From contig CAYZWU010000008.1 in the NCBI GenBank assembly GCA_964482235.1, forward strand, positions 101,320 to 165,319: a stretch of 64,000 nt of DNA, in the 5' to 3' direction. Below, one piece after another: positions 25,669 through 34,362 of this stretch; positions within the stretch are counted from its first letter, which is position 1; each line of letters begins with the position of its first letter. Position numbers and translations under genes: made by a program. The notes beneath the pieces are model-generated. The model saw only the letters and a program-made list of their open reading frames with translations, searched no databases and had not been told where the DNA came from. The DNA comes from CAYZWU01 sp964482235 (lineage in GTDB: Bacteria > Planctomycetota > B15-G4 > CAYZWU01).

Positions 25669-27843
25669 TCACGGCATCGTGACGAGAAACTCCCTCGGTC
25701 CGCTCAGCACGAAGCTCTCCTCGAGGAGCTTGAATTTCCTTCTATGGTCTTCGGTCGAGGCGTAGGCCGCCACCTTGCACTCGATTCCCCGGGGACGCCA
25801 CAACGTTGCCGTTGCATTGGGCGCAGGCTTGTACGTGTAGGCCTGGGCTGGCCAGATCACCGGCGCGGCGCCCGGTTCCGGATCCAGTCGAAAGCTCCAG
25901 TAGGCGAGGCGCCGCCCGTCGCAGAGCCCGGGAAGCCGCGCCTCCACCGAACCCTCGATCTCCAACCCCGCGAACAGCTCTTCCCTGTCGTCGAGACGGA
26001 AGACCATCTTCTCGGGATGATCGAGAAGCTTGCGCTCCGCCACTTCGGGCCCTTTCTGACCGATCCGGCAGCTCGCGTAGAGGAGCTTCCTGTAGTCTGT
26101 CTCCCACAGGACCGCCCACTCGAGGCCCGGTTCCGGGGAGACGATGAAGATACTGCCTTCAGGCTCATCCCTGTCCAGCAGGTACCAGGGCCTGGTCCAG
26201 GGATCGGACAATCGGGGGAACGGGTTGTTGTCTTCCCAGTCGCGGTTCGACATCGAGATCGTGCGTCCCTCGTGGAGCCAGGTGCTGACAACCTGGTTGA
26301 AGGGGAACGGGACGCTACCCAGATCAAAACGGAATCCGGGATGCATGATCGCTGTCCCGGCTATCGTTCGTGCGTGCCATGGGAGTTCCATCTCGACCTT
26401 GCCGAACCGGTCGGGTTGCCAGAAGACCTGCACCGAGACGGTTGCGCTGTCGCCTTCAGGGATCGTACGGCTCATCCGGATGGGCAGGGTGGTGACCTCC
26501 TCGAGGAGTGGAAACGTATTGCTCCATCCCCTGTCCTTGAGTTCCGTGTGGACGTAGGCGTTGCCCGGGCCCGGACCGAGGCCGCCTTCATCCTCCGCCG
26601 CCACGGTGAGGATCAGCTCCGGCACCTTGTCGAGTACCAGGAGCACGTCGTTCGTGTTGACCGGAACGATCTGGCTATCCAGCAACTCCCTGAAGAAAGC
26701 CGGTGCGATCTCCCTGGCCGGACTCTCGCCGGCCGAGAACTCCGCCTGACGGAAATCGGGATCGGACGACCAGATCTCGTACCAGAAATCTTCGGGCAGC
26801 GGGCCGAAGCGGAACGTCCCGTCCGCTTCCGATCGCGTCCGGACGATCGCCGTCTCCGTCGCCCCTCCCTTGGCCGGGAGCAGGTGCTCCTGGAGGACGG
26901 TGTAGTCGCCCTCGTCGTCCAGGAGAACGGGAAAGGCCACGACCTCCACGTCCTTGATCGGTGCGCCGCGTAGGTCGCGGCAGATCCCCGTGATGATGCC
27001 GGCGGCAGGCAGCTCGAAAACGAGACGAGTGGTCGATCCCTGAAAGATCTCGAAGGGATCGGAGAGAAAGGGCGATCTGCCGGCTGCCTCCACGCGCAGG
27101 CGCCAGGTCCCGACAGGCAGGGTGAAGCGAAGGGGCTCCCCGGTGAGGCTGAGCGGCATGGCGGTCCAGCTGAACGGAAGCCAGAGAGGTGTTTCCTCTT
27201 CCTCCTTCGGATCCAGGAGGGCACGAAGAGCGCTCGGACCTGAAAGGAGCGGATCCGGCTTCCCTGCGGTTGTTTCCCGCAAGCTGCCTTTCTCGTCCAG
27301 GAGAGTCAGGGAGAGGGATGCGGGAGGCCGGGCGCCCTCGGCCGTCACGCGGATATCGACCCGGCCGGCTGGCTCGAGCACGATGTCGCCCGTATCGATG
27401 TTCGATTCCTTCGCTTCAGGCAGAACGACGATCCGGGGCATCCAGCCCGGGGATTCCGCGACAACGATCCGCGGCAGGGGATAGGCGTTGACGGCAAGGG
27501 TGAAGGCTCCTTGCGAGTCCGTCTCCCCCTCCGCGAGCGGCGAACCATCCTCGCGGGCAAGATGGATGCCGATCGCCTTCAACCCGGCTCCTGCAGCATC
27601 GACGATGCGGCCCGACACGGCGAGCTGATTGCCGTCAAGGGAGACGACCTCGCCTGGAGCGGGGTCGTTTTCATCTCGATCGAGAGGATCGCGATCCTCG
27701 CTGTTCGCGGCGGTTTGTTCGGTCTTCTCGATCGCCGTCTTATCTTCCGAGGAATCAAGAATCCACCACATACCGAAAAGCAGCAAGGCGCCCGCGACCA
27801 GGCCGAAAAGAGGAAGTAGCCATCTGGAATGATCTGATGACAC
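25669..27843 (-). CDS. Membrane-anchored carboxypeptidase-regulatory-like protein
   Basis: 724 aa from GTG 27841-27843, chosen because TTGGAG lies upstream and the membrane helix (about residues 9-29, LLPLFGLVAGALLLFGMWWIL) follows directly; the ATG at 27939 is far upstream and unsupported. An acidic linker (about 30-70) precedes Ig-like carboxypeptidase-regulatory repeats (VSGRIVDAAGAGLKAIGIHL, ITGICRDLRGAPIKDVEVVA). The C-terminal 300 residues are a less regular beta region with many Trp. It has the same build as the 19079, 31857 and 34363 products. No enzyme motif was seen. Confidence 0.8.
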   Translation of the reverse strand: MSSDHSRWLLPLFGLVAGALLLFGMWWILDSSEDKTAIEKTEQTAANSEDRDPLDRDENDPAPGEVVSLDGNQLAVSGRIVDAAGAGLKAIGIHLAREDGSPLAEGETDSQGAFTLAVNAYPLPRIVVAESPGWMPRIVVLPEAKESNIDTGDIVLEPAGRVDIRVTAEGARPPASLSLTLLDEKGSLRETTAGKPDPLLSGPSALRALLDPKEEEETPLWLPFSWTAMPLSLTGEPLRFTLPVGTWRLRVEAAGRSPFLSDPFEIFQGSTTRLVFELPAAGIITGICRDLRGAPIKDVEVVAFPVLLDDEGDYTVLQEHLLPAKGGATETAIVRTRSEADGTFRFGPLPEDFWYEIWSSDPDFRQAEFSAGESPAREIAPAFFRELLDSQIVPVNTNDVLLVLDKVPELILTVAAEDEGGLGPGPGNAYVHTELKDRGWSNTFPLLEEVTTLPIRMSRTIPEGDSATVSVQVFWQPDRFGKVEMELPWHARTIAGTAIMHPGFRFDLGSVPFPFNQVVSTWLHEGRTISMSNRDWEDNNPFPRLSDPWTRPWYLLDRDEPEGSIFIVSPEPGLEWAVLWETDYRKLLYASCRIGQKGPEVAERKLLDHPEKMVFRLDDREELFAGLEIEGSVEARLPGLCDGRRLAYWSFRLDPEPGAAPVIWPAQAYTYKPAPNATATLWRPRGIECKVAAYASTEDHRRKFKLLEESFVLSGPREFLVTMP

Positions 27844-28178
27844 GGGATCTCCAAGAGCAGTGAGCGTTGACAAACCGAATGAAGCGACGCCTGTCGATCC
27901 GCGGACCGAGGGGATCGATGGGATCCTCGCACCGCACAATCATATGGACAGGGAAACGTGAGGGCAATCATCAGAATACACGGGATTTTGCGGCGACTCC
28001 ATTCGGCCGCCTCGCGGCCCGATCCCCTCGGGGAAAGATATTTGCTCCATTCCCGATCGAAGCTACTGGATCAGCCATTCCCCTGACGATAAACTGCTAG
28101 GCATATGGCGTTGCACCAGGCAAGGCAGCCCGCCGGAGCCGCCCGTGCCGTTCCCTGAATAAACGAGGAGCAGAAAAA
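27844..28178. other. Divergent intergenic region
   Basis: 335 bases between divergent genes. Two tight hairpins sit side by side, GGCCGC-CTC-GCGGCC (28005-28019) and CCCC-TC-GGGG just after. They may affect the start of the radical SAM transcript. No gene was found. Confidence 0.35.
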
Positions 28179-29957
28179 GTGAAAGCACCGCTACCGAAGG
28201 AAGCTTCGATCATCACGACCTACAGATGCTGTATGAAGTGCCGGATGTGCGATATCTGGAAGCACCCGACCCGGATCGCCGACGAGATCCGGCCCGAGGA
28301 GCTGGAGATCCTGCCGCAGCTCAGGTCGATCAACGTCACGGGGGGCGAGCCGTTCGTGCGGCGCGACCTGGCCGACATCGTCGAAGTGACCATGAAGAAG
28401 GCGGAGCGCGTCGTCATCTCCACGTCGGGCTATCATGTGGACGAGACCCTGGCCCTGGCGGAGAAGTTTCCGAACATCGGCATCCGGGTGAGCCTCGAGG
28501 GACTCTCCACGACGAACGACCACCTGCGGGGGCGGGACAGCGGATTCGATCGCGGGCTCCGCACGCTGCTCGGCCTGAGAAGAATGGGTGTGAAGGACAT
28601 CGGCTTCGGCATCACCGTGTCGAACAACAACTCCTCCGACATGCTCGAGCTCTACGAGCTCTCGAAGAACCTCAAGATGGAGTTCGCCACGGCCAGCTAT
28701 CACAACTCCTACTACTTCCACAAGGAAGACAACGAGATCACCAACAAGGAGGAGGTGGAGTCGAACTTCTACGAGCTCTGCGACCGCCTCCTGGCCGAGA
28801 AGCACCCCAAGCTCTGGTTCCGCGCCTTCTTCAACATGGGCCTGATCAACTACATCGAGGGGAAGAGGCGGCTTCTGCCCTGCGAGGCCGGCACGGTCAA
28901 CTTCTTCATCGATCCCTACGGCGAGGTCTATTCCTGCAACGGGCTCGAGGAGAGGTACTGGAAGAAGAGCATGGGGAACATCCGCCGATCGAAGGGCTTC
29001 GAGGAGATCTGGTACAGCAAGGAGGCGGAAGAGGTCAGGGAGCATGTGGCAACGTGTCCGAAGAACTGCTGGATGATCGGCACGGCGGCTCCAGTGATGA
29101 AGAAGTACATCAAGCATCCGCTCAAGTGGGTGATCAAGAACAAGCTCAACTCTCTGCGCGGACGGAAGCTGGAGAGGGGCTGCCTCCCCGAGCCCTTTGA
29201 CGTGGGACAGAGCAGGCTGCAGGGCGATCTGAGGGAGGAGAAGGCGGCTCCGGCAATGCCTGTTTCCACCAACGGCCATGACGAAAGATGCCGCAGCGAC
29301 CTCAGGATGATGACCCGGGTCAAGAGCAACGAGACCGTCCTGGACAACATCTTCCGCCTCAGGGTGGAGAGGCGCAGCTTCGAGTTCGAGCCGGGACAGA
29401 ACGTGAGCATCGGGCTTCACCTCGACTATCACAGGAACAGGGACTTCACGATCTGCTCCGGAAATGGCGACGACCACCTCGAATTCCTGATCAAGGAAAT
29501 CCCGGGAGGAGCCCTGTCGCCCGTGCTGCGCAAGCTGAAGAAGGGGGACTCCGTCGACCTTGTGGGGCCCTACGGCGAGTTCACGCTGCTTCAGGGGCAG
29601 AACGGCAGCCGGAAGCACCTCTTCATCGCGTCGGGGATCGGGATCTCACCCTTCGGCTCCTTCGTGAAGAGCTTTCCCGGGGTCGACTACCAGGTCATCC
29701 ACGGCATCCGCGGCAAGACGGATCTGGTGCTGTCTGAAGGATTCGATCCCGAGCGGTACGCGGCCTGCTTCTCCCAGGAGGAGGGCGGCGATTTCCATGG
29801 CAGGGTCGTCGATTATCTCAAGGAGTACACGATCACTGCCGGCACCTGCTGCTACGTCTGCGGCAATCCGCAGATGGTGAGCACGGTGACCGCTCTGCTC
29901 GAGGAGCGAGGCGTTCCCAACGATTTGATCCGGACGGAGATCTATTACGCCTATTGA
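28179..29957 (+). CDS. Radical SAM/twitch-domain protein fused to a ferredoxin-NADP-reductase-like flavin domain
   Basis: 592 aa from GTG 28179 with GAGGAG 8 bases upstream. N-terminal radical SAM domain: cluster ligands C17xxxC21xxC24, then NVTGGEPFVRRDL (SAM-binding GGE motif). A twitch/SPASM-like part follows: C235-x12-G-x4-C253 and C293-PKN-C297, enough for one auxiliary [4Fe-4S] cluster. After a linker (about 320-372) comes a flavin reductase module: FAD motif R421-D-F-T, the NAD(P)-binding turn HLFIASGIGISPFGSFV, and CYVCGNPQMVSTV, ending in IRTEIYYAY like ferredoxin reductases. No [2Fe-2S] domain is present. The fusion suggests that NAD(P)H electrons reach the radical SAM clusters within one chain; the substrate is unknown. 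It stands alone, flanked by non-operonic genes. Confidence 0.85.
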   Translation: MKAPLPKEASIITTYRCCMKCRMCDIWKHPTRIADEIRPEELEILPQLRSINVTGGEPFVRRDLADIVEVTMKKAERVVISTSGYHVDETLALAEKFPNIGIRVSLEGLSTTNDHLRGRDSGFDRGLRTLLGLRRMGVKDIGFGITVSNNNSSDMLELYELSKNLKMEFATASYHNSYYFHKEDNEITNKEEVESNFYELCDRLLAEKHPKLWFRAFFNMGLINYIEGKRRLLPCEAGTVNFFIDPYGEVYSCNGLEERYWKKSMGNIRRSKGFEEIWYSKEAEEVREHVATCPKNCWMIGTAAPVMKKYIKHPLKWVIKNKLNSLRGRKLERGCLPEPFDVGQSRLQGDLREEKAAPAMPVSTNGHDERCRSDLRMMTRVKSNETVLDNIFRLRVERRSFEFEPGQNVSIGLHLDYHRNRDFTICSGNGDDHLEFLIKEIPGGALSPVLRKLKKGDSVDLVGPYGEFTLLQGQNGSRKHLFIASGIGISPFGSFVKSFPGVDYQVIHGIRGKTDLVLSEGFDPERYAACFSQEEGGDFHGRVVDYLKEYTITAGTCCYVCGNPQMVSTVTALLEERGVPNDLIRTEIYYAY

Positions 29958-30129
29958 TGTAACATGTGGTAGGTATATCTGTTGCAACCGGACATCGATG
30001 CTGTCCCCTTGAAATGTGATCTTTTTCCGCCGGCTCGGTCAGAAGTGACCCGCATCGTCCTCTATTCAGGTTTTATTCGTTTGCAGGATTTCCGATTCGA
30101 CTCGGATCAATGGTAGAAGGAATAACGCC

Positions 30130-31833
30130 GTGTCCAGGAAACCCGGATCTGTACGATTGCCGCTGTTCTTTCTGGCCGCCCTTCTCTTGCCGGCAGACTT
30201 GACGGCCGCAGGAGAGGAGACGGTCACCGTCTGGGTCGACGATGCCCAGACGAAGAAGGTCATTGTTCCCTGCCTCGATGTCGATGCCATCGCGGCGGAC
30301 TCGAACCTGAAGCTCTACATCGACCTCTGGGACGGGTTCATCGGCTTCTCCGTCGGCTGGTCGAAGAAGCGGGGCATCGAGTACGACGAGAAGGCGCGCG
30401 TGCTGATCGAAAAGCTCGAGGAACTCTGCCGCGACTTCAATGACGGCAAGCTCAGCCTGGAGACGTACCGCCGGCGCCTGCGCAGCATCTGCGCGGCCGA
30501 GGAGGAAGCGCGTCAGTACCGGTACGAGGCCGGCCTGAACATCAGGCTGCAGGCACTGAGCGCGCTCGTCGACATGGACCGGGCGTTCGGCATTCCTCCC
30601 GGTGACCTGACCGCCATGAAGAGCGCCGCGGAGGAAGCGCTGTCCCGGTTCCTGACCGAGGTGGAAAGCGTGCCGGGCGAGGCTGATCTCTCCGATCGAA
30701 GTAGCGAGAGCGGCGGCAGGCCGACCAGCGCCGCTGAAGCCCTGGCTCGAGAGCAGCGAAGGAGCCGGGATGCCGCCGTGGCCAGCCTGGCACGGTTCGA
30801 GGAATCGGTGGATCGCGCCGGCCGGGAATTGCAGCCTGCCGCAGAGAGGATCAGGATCTGGAAGGAGAGGATCCGCACCACGAGGATCGTCGTTCCCAGG
30901 CTGGAGTACGAAAATCTTCTCGAGGACGTGGAAGCCAGCCTGAAGATCCAACCCCGGTTCTCGATCTTTTCCGCGGGGCCTCAGGTGAACTGGACCCTCA
31001 GCTCAGCGGCGGACTACAATCAGGCGACCCAGGTGCTGGTTCTCAAGTACAAGCAGCTCTGCCTGGAATACAACGCCGATCTCGTCTCCCAGGAGGAATA
31101 CACGGAGCGCCTGCAGGATCTCTACGAGGCCGAGGACCGGGCACGGGACGCCCGCGGCAAGGTGCTCGACCTCATGAGGGAGCAGACGCGGAAGTCGCTG
31201 GACCGGATGGACGAGGAGCTCGGCAAAGGGGGGCAAGGCGCCGCATCGGCGCGGAGCGACGGGCTCGAGAAGCTGGCCGGCGAGCTCGCAGGGCGATGGG
31301 ACTTGAAAAAGAAGAAGCAGCCTTCCGTCCTGGACAGGATGAGCCGCGAGCACCGGGAGGAGATGGCCCGCACCGCGGTGACTACCTTCCAGGCCGGCGT
31401 GAAGAGGATCGAGATCGAGAGGAGGGACGACACGATCGAGGTCTATCTGACCGACGCGAAAAAGAAGAGGACGATCGTGGCCAGGCTGGATCCCGAGCTC
31501 CTGGCGCAGAACGTCTCGACCCGTGTGGCCCTTCACCTCTACTTCTTTAGCTTCGGCCCCGAGATCGCCTGGGCGCGGAAGAAGGGGATGGACTACGAGA
31601 GCGCCTCCCAGCAACTGATCATCAAGTACAGGCAGCTCTGCGTCGAGTTCAACTCAGGCCTGGTGAGCCTCGAGTCCTTCGACCGGCGCCGCAAGGCGAT
31701 CGACGCGGCCATCGAGAGGGCGGCTGCCGTGCGCGCCGAGTTTCTCGCGATGGCTCGGAAGATGGCGGAGAACGCGGAGCGCGAGATGGAAAGGCAGCTC
31801 GAGATGCGGAGCAGGCAGCCGGACGGGAAGTGA
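30130..31833 (+). CDS. Secreted protein with a triplicated domain of unknown function
   Basis: 567 aa from GTG 30130 with AAGGAA upstream; signal peptide about residues 1-27. Three copies of one domain (about residues 30-135, 250-350 and 430-545) share the pattern V(P/A)xLxxxxL...(F/Y)...G..(V/I)xW, then DYxxAxQxLxxKYxQLCxEFNxGLVSxExYxxRxxxI. Copies two and three are clearly alike (VLKYKQLCLEYNADLVSQEEY against IIKYRQLCVEFNSGLVSLESF); copy one is more diverged. The spacers are charged helices. I do not recognise the family. The C-terminus is helical and basic. It is not in an obvious operon. Confidence 0.8.
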   Translation: MSRKPGSVRLPLFFLAALLLPADLTAAGEETVTVWVDDAQTKKVIVPCLDVDAIAADSNLKLYIDLWDGFIGFSVGWSKKRGIEYDEKARVLIEKLEELCRDFNDGKLSLETYRRRLRSICAAEEEARQYRYEAGLNIRLQALSALVDMDRAFGIPPGDLTAMKSAAEEALSRFLTEVESVPGEADLSDRSSESGGRPTSAAEALAREQRRSRDAAVASLARFEESVDRAGRELQPAAERIRIWKERIRTTRIVVPRLEYENLLEDVEASLKIQPRFSIFSAGPQVNWTLSSAADYNQATQVLVLKYKQLCLEYNADLVSQEEYTERLQDLYEAEDRARDARGKVLDLMREQTRKSLDRMDEELGKGGQGAASARSDGLEKLAGELAGRWDLKKKKQPSVLDRMSREHREEMARTAVTTFQAGVKRIEIERRDDTIEVYLTDAKKKRTIVARLDPELLAQNVSTRVALHLYFFSFGPEIAWARKKGMDYESASQQLIIKYRQLCVEFNSGLVSLESFDRRRKAIDAAIERAAAVRAEFLAMARKMAENAEREMERQLEMRSRQPDGK

Positions 31834-31856
31834 CGCCGCGATCGGGGATGCCGGTC

Positions 31857-34199
31857 CTACTCGACCTTCTCCTCCAGCACGACCGCGGCCCTGGCAGGCT
31901 CGTGTGGCTCGACCTTCAGGGTGATCTCCCTGGACCGGTAGCCGTACGCCCTTATCTCGATGGTCACCGTCTCGAAGGGCAGGTTGGAGAAGAACGTCCT
32001 GCCCGAGGGCAGCTTGAGGATATCCGCCGTGGTATCGCCCATCGACTGCCCGTTCCGGAAGGCGCTGAAACCCTTGATCCGCCTGCCGGCCGGATCCCTC
32101 ACGTCGATCTCCGCCACACCGGTGCGCTTCAGCTTGATCTCGATCGGATCCCGGACCGCGCCGTGGGCCACGACCACGTCGTCGAGCTGGAAGATCTCGT
32201 ATCCGAACGCGGCAACGATCAACGTGTAGCTGCCGTCGTGTATGCCGGTCAGCTCGAACCGGCTTTCACCGATTCCTGTGGCCCTGGCCGCTGTTCTCAT
32301 CCCCTGGGAGAAGTCGCGGAGGATCGCTTTCCAGGAGACGAGCTCCCTATCCACCGGAAGCCCGGTGAACTGATCGATGAGCACGCCGCTGATCCGGCCG
32401 TCGGGGATCACCAGGTCGAGGGAAAACGACTCGGGCGGATCGTCGGGCACAAGGAGATTGTCGAAGATGATGGCCGGAGCGGAAGCCTTCATGTCGTCCC
32501 TTTTCGTGCGACTCTTGATCAGGTCGAGCAGGCTCGGCGGAACGAGGATACAGTACGCGGACCAGCGGCCCGGCTTGAAGTCGTAGAGCTGAAACCGGCC
32601 GTCATGGTCGGTCTCGCATTGGAGCTTGGCCCGGTTTGATCCCAGGGAGGGGCTGAACGAGATCCTGGCAAAGGCAACGGGCGTTCCATCCGTCCTGGTT
32701 AGCCTGCCCTTTAAGGTGATCGTTGCGACTGAGCCAAGAGCAAGGTCTCCGCGCTGGATCATGAGCTCAAAGACGCAGTCCGGTTCGATCTCGATATCAT
32801 GCTCGACCGATCCCAGCTCCTTGTGGCTGACCCGGACCAGGAGGCTCCCCTCTGGCACGAGGATGCTCTTTCCCAGTCCCGGCCAGCTGCCCGGCAACTC
32901 GGGATCCCTTCCCTGTTCAGGCAACAGATTGATCCGGAGTGCGTTTTTCTCAACCTCTGAAAATCCCGTCAGCATCAACCGGATCTCTCCCATGGGAGGG
33001 ACAGAGAGATGTACTTCCTTCGTGTTGCGCTGCTTCTTGACTGTGACGGCCTTTGAATGATACCGCCAGTAGATGCCAGGACCGGCCAGGATCAGGTCGA
33101 AGGTCCCGTCAGGAATGTTCTTGAATAGAAAGGTGCCGTCTTCGGGATTGACCCTGCTCATTCGTACGTCGGTGTCCTTGACAATGAGTCCCACCGCGGC
33201 GCCCTCTTTCCGCAGGGGCATGCCGACGGCTTCGTCGATCACGACGCCACGAACCGCAGGGGAGTCTTCCAGAGTTGCACCTGATGCGTTTGCCGCCTCC
33301 GCCGGATCTGCGGGAAGGGAAGGCGCGGTCGCTACTTCTTCTATTTTCTCCCTTTCCATTGTCCCGTCGATCGGTTCGCTGTCCGCGTTCACCGTGCCTG
33401 TGATCCCTGCGGACGATCCCGTGGCGCCGCTTTTCGACGATCGGTCCGACCGCCCGTCCGGATCGCTGGTCAGCAGCGAGAACGAAACAGCCGCGAGGCC
33501 GAGAACGAGAATGGCGGCGCCGAAAATCTTGATCTTGGTGCTCATGGTGATCGCTCCGATGAAGGAAGCAGAAAGTTTGCCCGATGCCGACGCCGCTCCC
33601 GCGGCGACCGTGCCTGCCGCGCCCGGAGCTGCCAGCTTCAGGCCGGCCAGCGGCGCCAGGGCCAGGCACCATCTTGACCGGTCGCCGTCATGGCCGGCGT
33701 CGAGGCGCTTCCTGAGCTGCGAGAGCCCCCTCTTGAGACGGGTCTTCACCGCCTCCACGTGCAGGTCGAGGCGCCGCGCGATCTCGCGCGGCGGAATGTT
33801 TTCGTAATAGCGGAGAAGGAGCGCGGAACGGTACGGCTCGTCCAGGTCGAGCAGGGCCGCGATCATCCGCTGCCGCACTTCCTCGACCTCAACGATCTCG
33901 GCCGGCGACGGAAGGCTTTCGCCGCGGGCCGCCGCTTTCTCCCTGGTCTGCCGGCGCGTCTCGGAGCGATGCCGCCTGCGCACGAAGTTGCGGACTACAC
34001 GGGCCAGCCACGATCGGACAGGGCAGCCTTCCGCCGGCGGATGCTGCAGCGCGGCCAGCCAGGTCTGCTGGGCGATGTCCTCGGCGCGATGCTCGTCGAC
34101 TACCAGGCTGCGCGCCAGGGCGCGGACGAAATCGGCGTGGGCGAGCAGGACTTCCGGTTTCATGACAGCAGGATCCTCCACGAACAGTTCTCCTACCAT
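31857..34199 (-). CDS. ECF RNA polymerase sigma factor fused to membrane anchor and carboxypeptidase-regulatory-like export region
   Basis: 780 aa if ATG 34197-34199 is used; ATG 34161-34163 (GGAGG upstream) is an equally good start and would give 768 aa. The first 170 residues are a complete ECF sigma factor: region 2 (LVVDEHRAEDIAQQTWLAAL) and region 4 with its helix-turn-helix (IPPREIARRLDLHVEAVKTRLKRGLSQLRKRL). A hydrophobic segment and then a clear transmembrane helix (KIFGAAILVLGLAAVSFSLL) follow. The remaining about 500 residues are exported-type beta repeats with carboxypeptidase-regulatory signatures. The DNA-binding part is thus tethered to the membrane with a large external sensor-like part. 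No separate anti-sigma gene is adjacent. Confidence 0.88.
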   Translation of the reverse strand: MVGELFVEDPAVMKPEVLLAHADFVRALARSLVVDEHRAEDIAQQTWLAALQHPPAEGCPVRSWLARVVRNFVRRRHRSETRRQTREKAAARGESLPSPAEIVEVEEVRQRMIAALLDLDEPYRSALLLRYYENIPPREIARRLDLHVEAVKTRLKRGLSQLRKRLDAGHDGDRSRWCLALAPLAGLKLAAPGAAGTVAAGAASASGKLSASFIGAITMSTKIKIFGAAILVLGLAAVSFSLLTSDPDGRSDRSSKSGATGSSAGITGTVNADSEPIDGTMEREKIEEVATAPSLPADPAEAANASGATLEDSPAVRGVVIDEAVGMPLRKEGAAVGLIVKDTDVRMSRVNPEDGTFLFKNIPDGTFDLILAGPGIYWRYHSKAVTVKKQRNTKEVHLSVPPMGEIRLMLTGFSEVEKNALRINLLPEQGRDPELPGSWPGLGKSILVPEGSLLVRVSHKELGSVEHDIEIEPDCVFELMIQRGDLALGSVATITLKGRLTRTDGTPVAFARISFSPSLGSNRAKLQCETDHDGRFQLYDFKPGRWSAYCILVPPSLLDLIKSRTKRDDMKASAPAIIFDNLLVPDDPPESFSLDLVIPDGRISGVLIDQFTGLPVDRELVSWKAILRDFSQGMRTAARATGIGESRFELTGIHDGSYTLIVAAFGYEIFQLDDVVVAHGAVRDPIEIKLKRTGVAEIDVRDPAGRRIKGFSAFRNGQSMGDTTADILKLPSGRTFFSNLPFETVTIEIRAYGYRSREITLKVEPHEPARAAVVLEEKVE

Positions 34200-34362
34200 G
34201 TTAATCCCGCGAAGATCCGAATGAGGCCACACTTTTTTCGTTACTTGATGTTCGAGCCGGGTTCGATCGCTTAAAATCATTGCCAGATATCTGGCGAACC
34301 AACGAATAGATCGATTCAGGAACTCCGGTTTTCAGCGGTGCATATCCGACGGAGCAAGAACG

